Positions 50,653 to 60,443 of a stretch of 64,000 nt of DNA are shown piece by piece. Under the pieces are notes generated by a model that saw nothing but the letters and a program-made list of their open reading frames with translations, made no database searches and was not told the DNA's origin. The position numbers and the translations under genes were made by a program. Every line of letters begins with the position of its first letter. Positions within the stretch are counted from its first letter, which is position 1. This DNA is from Emticicia sp. BO119. Its GTDB lineage: Bacteria > Bacteroidota > Bacteroidia > Cytophagales > Spirosomataceae. The stretch is from NCBI RefSeq assembly GCF_013912375.1, contig NZ_JACETV010000003.1, positions 186,001 through 250,000 of the forward strand, read 5' to 3'.

Positions 50653-53064
50653 CTATTCTACTTTTAAACTCTTCACCGGATTCATAAGAGCCGCTTTGAT
50701 ACTTTGAAAACTTACCGTCAAAAGTGCCAAAAGCAATGAGATAACGCCTGCCATTACAAAAATCCACCACTGCGTTTCCATTTTATAGGCAAAATTCTGT
50801 AACCATTGATGGCTCAGATACCAGCCTGCTGGTATTGAGATACATACAGCAATTAATACCAGCTTAAGGAATCTGGCAGACAATAAAGCTATAATACTTG
50901 CTACTGATGCACCCAGAACTTTACGTATCCCGATTTCTTTGGTACGTCGGTGTGCCGCAAGTCTGGCTATGCCAAAAAGACCAAGACAGCAGATAAAAAA
51001 AGAAATGAAAGTAGCATAGCCAATAATCTTTTGCCAACGCTCCTCCTGATAATACTGTTGATGATTGAGATCATCTAAAAATCTATATTGATATACAGCT
51101 CCTGGCATTATCTTTTTGAAAATTTTCTCCCATGATTTTAAAGCAAGTTGCTGATTTTTATGATTTATTTTTAACCAGATGCCCCCTGCAAACGGTTCGT
51201 ACATGAATAGAATCATCGGTTGAATCCGTTCTTTTAAAGACCCTGAATGAAAGTCTTTAATAACTCCTATAATCTCCCTTGAGCTATTCTCATAATAGGG
51301 CGCAATTTCTACCTTTGTTCCTAACGGATTTTTAAGATTGTATGCTTTGACAAATGCCTCATTCACAATCAGCCCGCGTTGCTTATCTCCTGAAAAATGC
51401 GAGGAGAAATTTCTGCCAGCAATTAATTGAATACCTAATGTCGGGATATGATTATAGTCTCCATTCCTGTAAGTAGTTTTAATGGTACGATTGCCCACTT
51501 TTGTATCATAAGTACCTGCCTCAGCACCGAATGAAATATTCTCAATGAATGGATCACCAAAGACCTCAGTTCTCAATTGTGCACTGATTTTAGGTACATC
51601 TCTGTTACCCGGTATCTCCGTTCTTAAAATCTGAGCAGGAACATAGCCTAAATCCTTGTTCCGGATAAAATCCATCTGGCTGTAAAATATCAGAGTGGCA
51701 ATAATCATAACCATAGAAAGCGAAAACTGAATCACAACAAGACTATTACCCAACAGACCATTATTCAATAATTTTGTCTTTTTATAAAGCACATCAACAG
51801 GTTTCAGAGAAGACATCACCATTGCAGGATACAAGGCCGCCATCAGTATATTTATTAAGAGTATTGCCCAAAACCACCAAACAGTCTGGATACTGAATAT
51901 ATCTCTAAACTGAATAAATTTTCCTGATAAAACATTAAACACAGGCAGTACAACAAGTACAATTGCTATTGCCAATACAAAAGCAATGATACACACAAGA
52001 GCAGATTCACCCAGAAACTGGAAGATTATCTGGCGCTGTGTACCCCCTGTTGTTTTACGGATGCCTACTTCTTTGAAACGAGAAAACGAATTGGCCAGAC
52101 TTATATTAATAAAATTAATACTTGCCATAACAAGAATAAAAGCAGCAATACCGATAAAGAGAGAACTATAAACAGGCGAGCTTGTATTCACGACGCCTGA
52201 TTCACCCCCTCCATTCAGTGGGTTCAGGTGTATATCTGTAAAAGGTTGCAAGCTATAGCTTATCTGAGGATCAAATTTGTTTTTAAGGCTTTCTGCCAAC
52301 TGGTCTTTTGCATATACACTATAAATCTTATTCATTTTATTGATAACATTCCGGGTATCAGCTTTAGGATTCAGCACCATAAATGTTCCCAGATAGTTAT
52401 TCAACCAGTTGTCATCGTTAAAAGCAAGTTGCATAAACCCGAATGGGAGCAGCATATCAAATTGAATTGACGAGTTTTCAGGGGGATCTTTTACAACACC
52501 TGAAATGATTAAAGGCTTACCTAATCTTTCTGCAGACGGGTCAGCATCAAGTTCCAATAATTTTCCTAATACATCAACAGTATTAAAGAAACGAAGGGCA
52601 GTTTTTTCAGTAATTACTACCGAATTTAAGGTGTTCAGGCTTTTTTCTTTCGTACCTCTGATCATCTCAAAAGAAAAAACCTCAAAAAAAGTACTATCGA
52701 CAAATAAAGGCTGTAGCCTGATTGCTTTATTTTCCGACTTCACATCACTGTAAATCTCACCACCCATTACTCTCGCAATCGTTTCTATTTCAGCAATCTG
52801 TTGTTTAAAAGCAGGTGCCTGTACCATTCCTGTGCCGCCAGACAGGTGTGTTTCAGCCTCTCTTTCCTCTTTGATAGCCGTTATAACCCGATAAAGGTTC
52901 GGATTATGCCGATGAAAGCTATCAAAGTTCATTTCATCTCTGACAAACAGATAAGCTAACAGCATACAGCTCATACCAATAGCCAGACCAACAACATTGA
53001 TGAAAGAATAAATCTTGTTTTTAGCAAGATTACGAACAGCAACTTTCAGGTAATTTCTTAACAT
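50653..53064 (-). CDS. MacB/FtsX-type ABC permease
   Basis: An 803-residue permease with the N-terminal MacB periplasmic core (first helix YSFINVVGLAIGMSCMLLAY, then the extracellular domain), FtsX-type membrane domains at about 290-420 and 680-790, and a second MacB core between. The usual RTKEIGIRKVLGAS motif appears (RRTKEIGIRKVLGAS), and again as FKEVGIRKTTGG in the middle. In Bacteroidota such proteins (often in multi-gene arrays) act as mechanotransmission exporters of peptides or drugs, using a separate ATPase; none is next to it. Single gene here. Confidence 0.88.
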   Translation of the reverse strand: MLRNYLKVAVRNLAKNKIYSFINVVGLAIGMSCMLLAYLFVRDEMNFDSFHRHNPNLYRVITAIKEEREAETHLSGGTGMVQAPAFKQQIAEIETIARVMGGEIYSDVKSENKAIRLQPLFVDSTFFEVFSFEMIRGTKEKSLNTLNSVVITEKTALRFFNTVDVLGKLLELDADPSAERLGKPLIISGVVKDPPENSSIQFDMLLPFGFMQLAFNDDNWLNNYLGTFMVLNPKADTRNVINKMNKIYSVYAKDQLAESLKNKFDPQISYSLQPFTDIHLNPLNGGGESGVVNTSSPVYSSLFIGIAAFILVMASINFINISLANSFSRFKEVGIRKTTGGTQRQIIFQFLGESALVCIIAFVLAIAIVLVVLPVFNVLSGKFIQFRDIFSIQTVWWFWAILLINILMAALYPAMVMSSLKPVDVLYKKTKLLNNGLLGNSLVVIQFSLSMVMIIATLIFYSQMDFIRNKDLGYVPAQILRTEIPGNRDVPKISAQLRTEVFGDPFIENISFGAEAGTYDTKVGNRTIKTTYRNGDYNHIPTLGIQLIAGRNFSSHFSGDKQRGLIVNEAFVKAYNLKNPLGTKVEIAPYYENSSREIIGVIKDFHSGSLKERIQPMILFMYEPFAGGIWLKINHKNQQLALKSWEKIFKKIMPGAVYQYRFLDDLNHQQYYQEERWQKIIGYATFISFFICCLGLFGIARLAAHRRTKEIGIRKVLGASVASIIALLSARFLKLVLIAVCISIPAGWYLSHQWLQNFAYKMETQWWIFVMAGVISLLLALLTVSFQSIKAALMNPVKSLKVE

Positions 53065-53277
53065 ACAAGTATAATTGTGAATAGTGAATCAGCGATTGGC
53101 ACATTGAGAATATTTACTAAATGTCAGATATATCCCTTTCTGATAAATCAAAAGCATATCCTATTCAAAGAAAGTGTTTTCGTTATGATATTTTCCTGAA
53201 AGATTGTAAATCGTTTGTAAAAGAATGTAAATCAACTTTATCCAAAACGGATATTCAAATAAGAAGGCTATGAAATA

Positions 53278-53323
53278 AAAATATCCATTGCTATAAGCTG
53301 GTTCTTATAGTAATGGATATTTT
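53278..53323 (-). terminator. Long hairpin terminator of the second Gfo/Idh gene
   Basis: A 20-bp stem (53278-53297 against 53304-53323, a single G-T pair) with a 6-base loop (CTGGTT). On the minus strand it follows the stop at 53373 and is rich in T afterwards. The rest of the 308-bp gap 53065-53372 has nothing recognisable. Confidence 0.82.
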
Positions 53324-53372
53324 AAAACTAAAATTTTCACTAACTCTGCAACGTTGCCAGTTCAATAACGAA

Positions 53373-54380
53373 TCACGATTGCTTCACCGCCTCTATCACC
53401 CGCATCTGGGCTACTATCTGTTCGGGTTTAATCAATTGCTCCTTCCCTTCGGCAATCACTTCGTAGAGATTCTGAAATAAGATGCCCCAGTTTCCAGGCT
53501 CAGTATCAACTGTTCCTCTGAAAGACACACCGTTTATCTCTGCATTCAGAATACCGCTATTGGCTTTAGATTCCACACCAAAGCCCTCCATACCAGGCAT
53601 TAGTCCGGCTTTCAGATTGTCTTCCTGCACGTCCAACCCGTATTTCACAAAAGAGCCTTTGGTGCCGTGTATCACATATCTCGGGCCTTCTTCTCTTACT
53701 AATAAACTTGATTTAAGGGTTACTTTTAGTTTACCGTAATCAAGACGGATGTCAAAAGCATCATCAATGGCAGAGCCTTGTCTTTGAATAAAGGTTTCAC
53801 CCCAGACGCCTTCAGGTGCGCCAAACAGGGTGATTGTCTGGTCAATGATATGAGCACCCAAATCGTAGAGAATCCCGTTAGCCGGGCTTACCGCTTCTTT
53901 CCAGGGTTTAGGATTCAACACAGGTTTATACCTGTCATAATGCGCCTCGTAGCTGATTAATTCGCCTAATATGCCACTTTCTACCACTTTCCTGACAGTT
54001 CTGAAATCACCGTCAAAACGTCGGTTCTGAAACACACAAACTACTTTATTCTTTTCGGTGGCTAAAGCAATTATCTCTTCTGCCTCTGCAACCGTAGATG
54101 TAAATGGCTTTTCAACGAGAATATGCTTATTAGCCTGTAGGCTCTTGATGGCTAATTCGTGGTGCGTAAGGCTGGGAGTACATATACTCACCAGTTCTAT
54201 CTCATTATCGGCTAATACTTCATCGATGCTTCTGGCTACTTGCACATTCGGAAAAATAACTCTTGGATCCTGACTATTACAAACGACCGTCTTTAAACGA
54301 AAGTGAGGGTTAGCTTCAAAAAAAGGGGCTTGCAGGTATCTCCCCGATAGTCCAAAACCTACTAAGGCAACGTTAATCAT
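53373..54380 (-). CDS. Gfo/Idh/MocA-family oxidoreductase, cytosolic
   Basis: A 335-residue enzyme from ATG 54380 (MINVALVGFGLSGRYLQAPF; the in-frame extension to 54452 would pass through the upstream gene's terminator). It has GFGLSGRYLQA as the NAD(P) motif, the LVEKPFTSTVAEAEE segment, and a C-terminal sugar-binding domain with YDLGAHIIDQTITLFG. Family members oxidise sugars or sugar derivatives; this one lacks the Tat signal of the first Gfo/Idh protein. It is not adjacent to other sugar genes. Single gene. Confidence 0.87.
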   Translation of the reverse strand: MINVALVGFGLSGRYLQAPFFEANPHFRLKTVVCNSQDPRVIFPNVQVARSIDEVLADNEIELVSICTPSLTHHELAIKSLQANKHILVEKPFTSTVAEAEEIIALATEKNKVVCVFQNRRFDGDFRTVRKVVESGILGELISYEAHYDRYKPVLNPKPWKEAVSPANGILYDLGAHIIDQTITLFGAPEGVWGETFIQRQGSAIDDAFDIRLDYGKLKVTLKSSLLVREEGPRYVIHGTKGSFVKYGLDVQEDNLKAGLMPGMEGFGVESKANSGILNAEINGVSFRGTVDTEPGNWGILFQNLYEVIAEGKEQLIKPEQIVAQMRVIEAVKQS

Positions 54381-54424
54381 GGTTATAATAAAGTAAGGTT
54401 GTAAATGAAGGGCTAAATTAAGTA

Positions 54425-54460
54425 AAAAAGCCTTGCTGAAATAATACAACAAGGCTTTTT
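54425..54460 (-). terminator. Terminator of the histidine-kinase gene
   Basis: AAAAAGCCTTG (54425-54435) pairs with CAAGGCTTTTT (54450-54460), loop of 14 bases, with T-runs on both strands. It follows the stop at 54479 on the minus strand and precedes the Gfo/Idh start. Confidence 0.85.
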
Positions 54461-54478
54461 TCTCCGAAACCTGATACG

Positions 54479-56965
54479 TTAGTACTGATTTGCTGGTATA
54501 AAAATCTCAAAAGTAGCCCCCTTACCTGGTATGCCAGTTGCCCTTATTACCCCATGATGGTTGTCTACAATTTTCTTTACAATAGCCAGCCCTATCCCAG
54601 TTCCCTTATACTCACTTTTTCCGTGCAAGCGTTGAAATATCTCAAAAATCCGGTCTTTATATTCTTCTTCAAATCCTATACCGTTATCTGCCACCGTTAT
54701 CTGACAATACTTCTGGTCAGGACTAAAAGGCAGCCGGGCTTTATCATTTGTTAATATAATCTTGCATTCAATCTGAATCTTTGGCACAACCCCAGGTTTT
54801 GCAAATTTCAGGGAGTTGCCAATAAGATTACTCATGATCTGTTTAAACTGGAAAAGAATGGCTCTCACTTCACAGGTGCCTTTCACCTCAATAACTGCCT
54901 TTTTTTCTGCAATAATCTCTTTAAAATCCTCTTTTACCTCATTAATTATTTCTTGTGTATTAATTTGTGTAAAAACCCGCTCTCCTGTATTGGTTCTCGA
55001 ATACGCAAGCAGGTCTTCAATCAGTGTTTGCATTCTGGCTACTGATTTCTTTACCCTTTCTAAATAGTCTTTACCCGTAACTGATAAATTCTCCAATTCT
55101 TTTTCTAATAACCTGCCCGAGAAAGTCTGTATTTTTCTCAGGGGTTCCTGTAGGTCGTGGCTTGCAACGTAGGCAAAAGACTCCAGTTCGGCATTTATTC
55201 TTTCCAGTTCTTTGTTTTTTTGTTCAAGTTTCAATGCATCAACTTGCCTTCTGTCATCGGCTCGTTTTTTTTCTGTCAGATCATGCGTAACTTTTGAGAA
55301 GCCAATCACTTCATTCTGGTCATTATGAATAGCTGTAATTACCACATTCGCCCAGAAAAGGCTCCCATCTTTACGAACCCGCCAGCCTTCATGCTTCGCT
55401 TTGCCAATATCTCTTGCCTCTTGTAATAATTTTTCGGGCAATCCACTTTCTTTATCCTGCACCGGATAAAATGTCGAAAAACTCTTACCTACAATTTCGT
55501 GTGCAGTATAACCTTTTATTTTTTCTGCTCCCTTGTTCCAGCTCTCAACTATCCCGTTCCGGCTGAGAGAGAAAATGGCGTAATCCTGTACTTCCTCAAC
55601 CATCTGATGATACCGCTCTTCATTCTTTTTCAATACCTCATTCAGGCGCTTCATCTCTATTATCTGGCTTTCTACCTCTTTTTCCAATTGATTAGCAAAT
55701 GCCTTCTGTTGGTGTATATCCGTGCTTGTACCTACCCACATCTGTATATCTCCTCTGGCATCTCTTTGTGCAGTAGCACTACTCAAATGCCAGCGGTAGG
55801 ATCCATCTTTACGTCTGAACCGGTGCTCAAACAAGAACCCCTGACCCGTTGTCATTGCTTCAATCCATTTTCTTATGTTCTCTTCTCTGTCATCAGGATG
55901 AACCATCTGAAACCACTTGTCTTCTTTAAAATCTTCAGGTGTAAAACCAGCGTAGTCAACTACCGCCTGATTGTAATAATTCAGATTTCCTTGTGGATCG
56001 CTCGTCCATACAAACTGGGGCATCGAATCAGCCAATAATCTGAACTTCTGCTCACTTTCTTTCAGTTTTTTTACCGAATGTACTTGCTGTGTAATATCCT
56101 GCAATGTACCACTAAAGCGATAAGCCACCTTGTTTTCGTCAAATAAGGCTTTGCCCTTGGCCACTACAATTCGCTCCTGATTCGTTACAGGATTCAGAAT
56201 TGTATATTCTATTGAGTAATGTCCTCCTGAGTTATATTGCAGAGCCGATTGAATGGAATCTATTACCCTTTGCCTGTCTTCTTCTATGATATTATTTATT
56301 GCCAATGGAAGTTCTATTTCAGCACCTTGTGGCAAGCCAAACCAGTCTTTTAAACGTGCATTACCAGTAAAGCGATTTGTAGAGGGGTTCAGATCCCAAG
56401 TACCCAATTCGGCAGCATCAATCGTGAAGCTAAGAGTATCCTCTCTTTCCTGCAAGGCTTGTATATTCTGAACCTGTCGGGTAGTTTCATAACAGGTAAC
56501 AAAAACGCCGACAGGTTTATTGAACTCATCATTAACAGGGCTATAGCTGAATGTCCAGTACACATCTTCAATCCGATTATTCCGATAAATCGGCACTAAC
56601 TGATCCTCGCTCCAGGTGGCTTCGCCCGTAGTTAACACCTGATCAATAAGTGGTTTAATAATATGCCAGATTTCAGGCCAGGCTTCCTGAGCTCTCATTC
56701 CTAAAATCGAAGGATGCTTCCCCTCTTTGCCTAAGCTTGGGCGATAAGCATCGTTATAAAAGCATATCAACTCAGGCCCCCACCACAAAAACATAGGAAA
56801 CTTTGAATTAAGCAGAAAATTAACCATTGTTTTTAAACTTTGTGGCCAGTTTTCAGGACTCCCGATGGTAGTTGTACTCCAGTCTTTCAGGCGAGTCAAT
56901 TCGCTCATTTCTCCCCCTCCCGAAATAAATGAATTTATTGTGGCTTTAGATTTCATGCAGTTCAT
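54479..56965 (-). CDS. Multi-PAS sensor histidine kinase
   Basis: An 828-residue cytosolic sensor kinase with no membrane helix. Order: an N-terminal PAS-like region (about 25-160), then three further PAS/PAC units (about 180-290, with PAC motif YRFSGTLQDITQQ; 300-420; 450-570), a coiled coil, HisKA with YVASHDLQEPLRKIQTFSGR (the phosphorylated His), and an HATPase domain with N-box SNLIGNSLKFAKPG, VADNGIGFEEEY, GTGIGLAIVKKI and GKGATFEIFIP. There is no receiver domain, so the response regulator is encoded elsewhere. The PAS units suggest redox, light or ligand sensing; the signal is unknown. Its start may be 9 bp downstream (MKSKAT). Confidence 0.9.
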   Translation of the reverse strand: MNCMKSKATINSFISGGGEMSELTRLKDWSTTTIGSPENWPQSLKTMVNFLLNSKFPMFLWWGPELICFYNDAYRPSLGKEGKHPSILGMRAQEAWPEIWHIIKPLIDQVLTTGEATWSEDQLVPIYRNNRIEDVYWTFSYSPVNDEFNKPVGVFVTCYETTRQVQNIQALQEREDTLSFTIDAAELGTWDLNPSTNRFTGNARLKDWFGLPQGAEIELPLAINNIIEEDRQRVIDSIQSALQYNSGGHYSIEYTILNPVTNQERIVVAKGKALFDENKVAYRFSGTLQDITQQVHSVKKLKESEQKFRLLADSMPQFVWTSDPQGNLNYYNQAVVDYAGFTPEDFKEDKWFQMVHPDDREENIRKWIEAMTTGQGFLFEHRFRRKDGSYRWHLSSATAQRDARGDIQMWVGTSTDIHQQKAFANQLEKEVESQIIEMKRLNEVLKKNEERYHQMVEEVQDYAIFSLSRNGIVESWNKGAEKIKGYTAHEIVGKSFSTFYPVQDKESGLPEKLLQEARDIGKAKHEGWRVRKDGSLFWANVVITAIHNDQNEVIGFSKVTHDLTEKKRADDRRQVDALKLEQKNKELERINAELESFAYVASHDLQEPLRKIQTFSGRLLEKELENLSVTGKDYLERVKKSVARMQTLIEDLLAYSRTNTGERVFTQINTQEIINEVKEDFKEIIAEKKAVIEVKGTCEVRAILFQFKQIMSNLIGNSLKFAKPGVVPKIQIECKIILTNDKARLPFSPDQKYCQITVADNGIGFEEEYKDRIFEIFQRLHGKSEYKGTGIGLAIVKKIVDNHHGVIRATGIPGKGATFEIFIPANQY

Positions 56966-57339
56966 ATATTAATCAATATAGTTTTACCACTATACTGTTC
57001 TGAATGATACCGATTCTTTAAGTATAATAATTTAGCAATAGAGCAATTCTGTTTTAACAATAAGACTTAACCCGATGATAGTAAAGTTAACATCAGATTG
57101 TCAGCAAGAAAATTAGAAATTAATAAATAAAAAATAGAGTTATCTATCTGAATAATAGAGGTAACAATCTATTCTTTCAGACAAATATAAGGGAGGCGGC
57201 AGGTAGGTGTCAACAATTATTGTTGAGTTTTTAATTAAAAAAACCGACCTAAAATTAAACAAATAAATTAAGATTTTAAACAGATATTTTCAGTATATAT
57301 AGATAAGCATTTAATATCTTAGGCTGAATTAGCCAAAAA
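56966..57339. other. AT-rich intergenic region upstream of the histidine-kinase gene
   Basis: About 370 bp with no supported gene. A minus-strand TATATTTG (57182-57189) is the best promoter candidate for the kinase, 217 bp from its start. The rest is AT-rich with no repeat seen, up to MITE copy 4. Confidence 0.5.
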
Positions 57340-57533
57340 GGAGTGTCTAAAAAGTTTTTTACGCCAAATAATATTTGGAAAAGACCCCATCCCAACCCTT
57401 CCCCAACAATGGGAAAGGGCTAAAAAGTCCCTCTCCTCACAGTTGGGGAGAGGGATTTAGGGTGTGGGCGGACGCCGCGCGGGTTGAGATTAGCCAAATA
57501 ATATTTTGCGTAAAAAACTTTTTAGACACCCCC
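57340..57533 (+). mobile_element. MITE-like element, copy 4 (194 bp), most complete terminal repeats
   Basis: The ends GTGTCTAAAAAGTTTTTTAC plus GC are exact 22-bp inverted repeats, continuing imperfectly through the CCAAATAATATTT boxes for ~37 bp each. Contains the same two GC-rich hairpins. No reading frame worth calling, so it would need a transposase supplied elsewhere. Confidence 0.88.
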
Positions 57534-57599
57534 TTTTGGGCAGTTAATTATCAGTCTATCTCACTACTTCACATCTCCATGATTTACCGCTGCAAGCGT

Positions 57600-58604
57600 T
57601 TATTCTTTATAGGTGATTAAAATTCTGGCGGGTCTTCCGGCAATATTTGCATGGTTACCACTTGAGTTTTCAATGACAATCGTAGTACTTAAAACAAAAA
57701 AATAGTACTCGAAACCCGTAAAAACAGTAGATTTATAGCTGGGTGGTATATCGCTCCCTGTAGTCGCATTAACAAGAATCGATACTGATAATATCTTGGC
57801 TTGTGTCAGTCCGTGTGCTATCGATGCCGTACCTGAAGATGCACCACTGGTGGTCAGTGATAGTTCTTTCATTTTTATCTTAGGTGCGGCAGCTCCCCCT
57901 AAACTTGTGTAGCCACCAACAGAAGCATTTCTTTCTATAATCGCATCTCCTTCACCTGTTAACTTGAGTGGCGTTTTACTGAAAGTCGTATTTACCCACG
58001 AAACGATATTGGCAGCTGCGGTATCGCTGGTTGCAAAACGATTTTCCCACTTCCCAGACCGGGTAGAAATAGCTCTGATAACCGAAGCGGCAGAAGAAGT
58101 ACTTTCCAGTAATAAGTGAGGGTTATCACTTACCGCCAAATGCGTGATATGCAACTTAGATTTAGGTGCAGGTGTATTGATACCGATATTGCCATCATGA
58201 TAAATGGTTAATCTCTCTGTTGTAGCATTAGTATTAAGAGGTGTTGTCCAGAACGTAATTCTTGCACCCGATGCCCCGGGGCCCCAGTTCTGGCTGGCAA
58301 CAAAATACATAGCGGCTCTCTCTGAATAATAGCTTGCCGGAAGGTAGTAACCACCCCCACCTATTCTCAGTAAAGACTGCCCGAGTGTTACTGCTGTTTC
58401 TGCGTCAGTTGTACCATTATATTTATAACTTTGAAGACCTATCAGGGAGTTACTTGATCTTAGCGTAATATTATCGCCGGTTGCGTTGTCTGAGCGTACT
58501 TGTTCAGGCAGAATCGTGAGGCTTTGCCCGTAAGACGAAAGAGCGGTGAAAAACAACAAAAGAAAAATAAGATTAAGTGCAATCTGGTAATTATTTTTTT
58601 TCAT
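57600..58604 (-). CDS. Secreted tail-fibre/adhesin-like protein
   Basis: A 334-residue protein with a signal peptide (MKKNNYQIALNLIFLLLFFT, cleavage near 26). The body is Ser/Thr/Gly/Ala-rich and holds the motif HDGNIGINTPAPKSKLHITH, the type of repeat seen in bacterial and phage tail-fibre proteins and their secreted bacterial relatives. Near the C-terminus comes a conserved IAHGLTQAKILSVSILVNA element, which also appears in fibre proteins. No autotransporter or anchor domain is seen, so how it reaches the surface is unclear; a C-terminal secretion tag is not recognisable. Single gene; no phage neighbours. Confidence 0.62.
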   Translation of the reverse strand: MKKNNYQIALNLIFLLLFFTALSSYGQSLTILPEQVRSDNATGDNITLRSSNSLIGLQSYKYNGTTDAETAVTLGQSLLRIGGGGYYLPASYYSERAAMYFVASQNWGPGASGARITFWTTPLNTNATTERLTIYHDGNIGINTPAPKSKLHITHLAVSDNPHLLLESTSSAASVIRAISTRSGKWENRFATSDTAAANIVSWVNTTFSKTPLKLTGEGDAIIERNASVGGYTSLGGAAAPKIKMKELSLTTSGASSGTASIAHGLTQAKILSVSILVNATTGSDIPPSYKSTVFTGFEYYFFVLSTTIVIENSSGNHANIAGRPARILITYKE

Positions 58605-58742
58605 GTCTTATAAATGTTTAAAATACAAAATCAACAACATCAAAAGCACATGAAAACTATATAATTATTGGTCTTTAGAGTAATGATTCCTGGCCTGAGT
58701 TAGTGAATACCAGCCTTTGCTTCGTGAATAACAAAGAATTTA

Positions 58743-60335
58743 TTAAACGATTTGAAGTTTCCTGAGTAATTCTTCTTTACGGCTTCTTGAAACCGGAATT
58801 TCAGAGCCATCTTGCAACGTTAAGCTACCACCATCGCCTCGCTTATACTTCGTCACTAAGCTGCAATTGATTATGTGTGATTTATGAACCCTGATAAACT
58901 TTGATACATCGAGTTTTTCTTCAAATTCCGCCATCGTGCTTGAGGCCATAACTTGCGGTTGGTTCTGCACATAAAAAATAGTATAATTCCCGGCTGCTTC
59001 AACTCTGATTATATTCTCCTGCCTGATAACAATGGTTCCTTTATTAGTAGCAATGCTCAGTTTATCAGGCTGTAGCGGTACTTCTTTTTCTTTATGTTTA
59101 TTGAGTTCTTCCAATAGTTTCTGATGCTCATTATGCTGGCTTTCAAGGGTCTGTTTCATAAGTGCGGTACGGTGAAACAAGCCTGTGGTGAAGAAAGCCA
59201 TTTCGCCCAGATACGAGATCCCCCAGAGCAATTGCAGGTATTCATCCTGTTCGAGTCGGCTCAAAGTACTCAGGCGCAATAGTATCTGCTGTCCGACAAA
59301 GGCACCTAAAAACAGTGTACATACACCCCAGACCAGAAATTTATTTTGTTGATTGTATAACCTTAACAACCCCAGAAGCGTAACCATGCTCAATATCATT
59401 TCTACAAACTCGAAGCCATTATGAACTGAGATGTAAAGCGGTACAGTATATTTCTCGACCACGAAGAAAAGCTCGCCCATCATGTACAAAGCCATGAAAA
59501 GGATTTGAAATTGGATAAATTTATCGAATAAAGGCCATCTTTTAGGAATATCGGCAAACTCACGGATGAAAAACAGATAGCAGATGATTGACAGAAATGA
59601 GAATGTTTGAGAAAAACGACTGATAAAACCAACTTCTCGAAGCCCGACAAATATATCTTCAATCACCAGTAAGCTTATGCTCATGGCTACCCTTAGCAAG
59701 ATAAAAACTATGTAAAGCAGATAGATAAAATAGATTCGCTCCCGAAAGAGAAATAGCTGAATGGCGGTGATTATCAGAATCAGCACTACTACGCCTAAGA
59801 AAATGGGTTGCGCGTATTTGCTGATAAACGAATTACTCTGGTTAATCTTGATTTCCTGATACTGACTGTAATCATATTTTAACAGGGTTAATGCATCATG
59901 CTCAATGGCATAGTTTTTTATTTCGAGGATATATCCGTGAAGTTCGTCTTTAGGAATATCTACCTGAATAAATGAGATTTCATCTCGTAGAGAGCGCTCA
60001 TGATACGGGCAGGTAAAACCTGTTTTACCCAATAGCTCCATACCCGATTGGGTTATACGGAAGAGTTTAACTAAGCCCTGGCTATTGCAATAGATATAAG
60101 CTTTTGTGTGTTTATCAGTTTCGCCCTGAATCCGGAATTTAAATCTGAGTGTAGAAAATTTTGGTAAAATCAGTTGCCCGTTGGTTTTCTTGAAGCGTAG
60201 AGTATCTTTTAGAGCAAAAGCCTTTGTGGTTTGTTGGTTATCAATAAGATATGAACCCTCTTGCAGCAGAGATACCTGACCGAGACCAGGAAAAGATAGA
60301 ACCAACAAAAACAAAATCGTACGAATTGCTCTCAT
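58743..60335 (-). CDS. Membrane-bound LytTR transcription regulator with 7TM-DISM sensor
   Basis: A ~530-residue protein; ATG 60335 is chosen because it gives a signal peptide (MRAIRTILFLLVLSFPGLG) and because thrC's terminator occupies the longer start. Order: periplasmic 7TMR-DISM extracellular beta-sandwich (about 25-170), seven membrane helices (about 180-390), a coiled coil with KEKEVPLQPDKL, and a LytTR DNA-binding domain (about 430-530; IIRVEAAGNYTIFYV, KFIRVHKSHIINCSLV, SRSRKEELLRKL). So a membrane-spanning sensor carries its DNA-binding domain directly. Its target is unknown. It is the reverse-strand gene immediately after thrC. Confidence 0.88.
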   Translation of the reverse strand: MRAIRTILFLLVLSFPGLGQVSLLQEGSYLIDNQQTTKAFALKDTLRFKKTNGQLILPKFSTLRFKFRIQGETDKHTKAYIYCNSQGLVKLFRITQSGMELLGKTGFTCPYHERSLRDEISFIQVDIPKDELHGYILEIKNYAIEHDALTLLKYDYSQYQEIKINQSNSFISKYAQPIFLGVVVLILIITAIQLFLFRERIYFIYLLYIVFILLRVAMSISLLVIEDIFVGLREVGFISRFSQTFSFLSIICYLFFIREFADIPKRWPLFDKFIQFQILFMALYMMGELFFVVEKYTVPLYISVHNGFEFVEMILSMVTLLGLLRLYNQQNKFLVWGVCTLFLGAFVGQQILLRLSTLSRLEQDEYLQLLWGISYLGEMAFFTTGLFHRTALMKQTLESQHNEHQKLLEELNKHKEKEVPLQPDKLSIATNKGTIVIRQENIIRVEAAGNYTIFYVQNQPQVMASSTMAEFEEKLDVSKFIRVHKSHIINCSLVTKYKRGDGGSLTLQDGSEIPVSRSRKEELLRKLQIV

Positions 60336-60371
60336 TTTTGGGGTACACCGTATAATAGTATTCCAAAATAT

Positions 60372-60411
60372 AAAAAATGCGCTTATCATCCTATGATTCA
60401 ACGCATTTTTT
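60372..60411 (-). terminator. Terminator of thrC
   Basis: AAAAAATGCG (60372-60381) with CGCATTTTTT (60402-60411), and an inner ATCAT/ATGAT stem in the loop. It begins 33 bp after thrC's stop and would end its transcript before the LytTR gene. Confidence 0.8.
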
Positions 60412-60443
60412 AGTGTTTGTACCATTTCTGCGAATGAAAGCTA

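Noticed and set aside
57600-58604. Tail-fibre-like protein as part of a prophage
   Set aside because: No phage structural, integrase or lysis genes nearby, and the protein has a Sec signal peptide.
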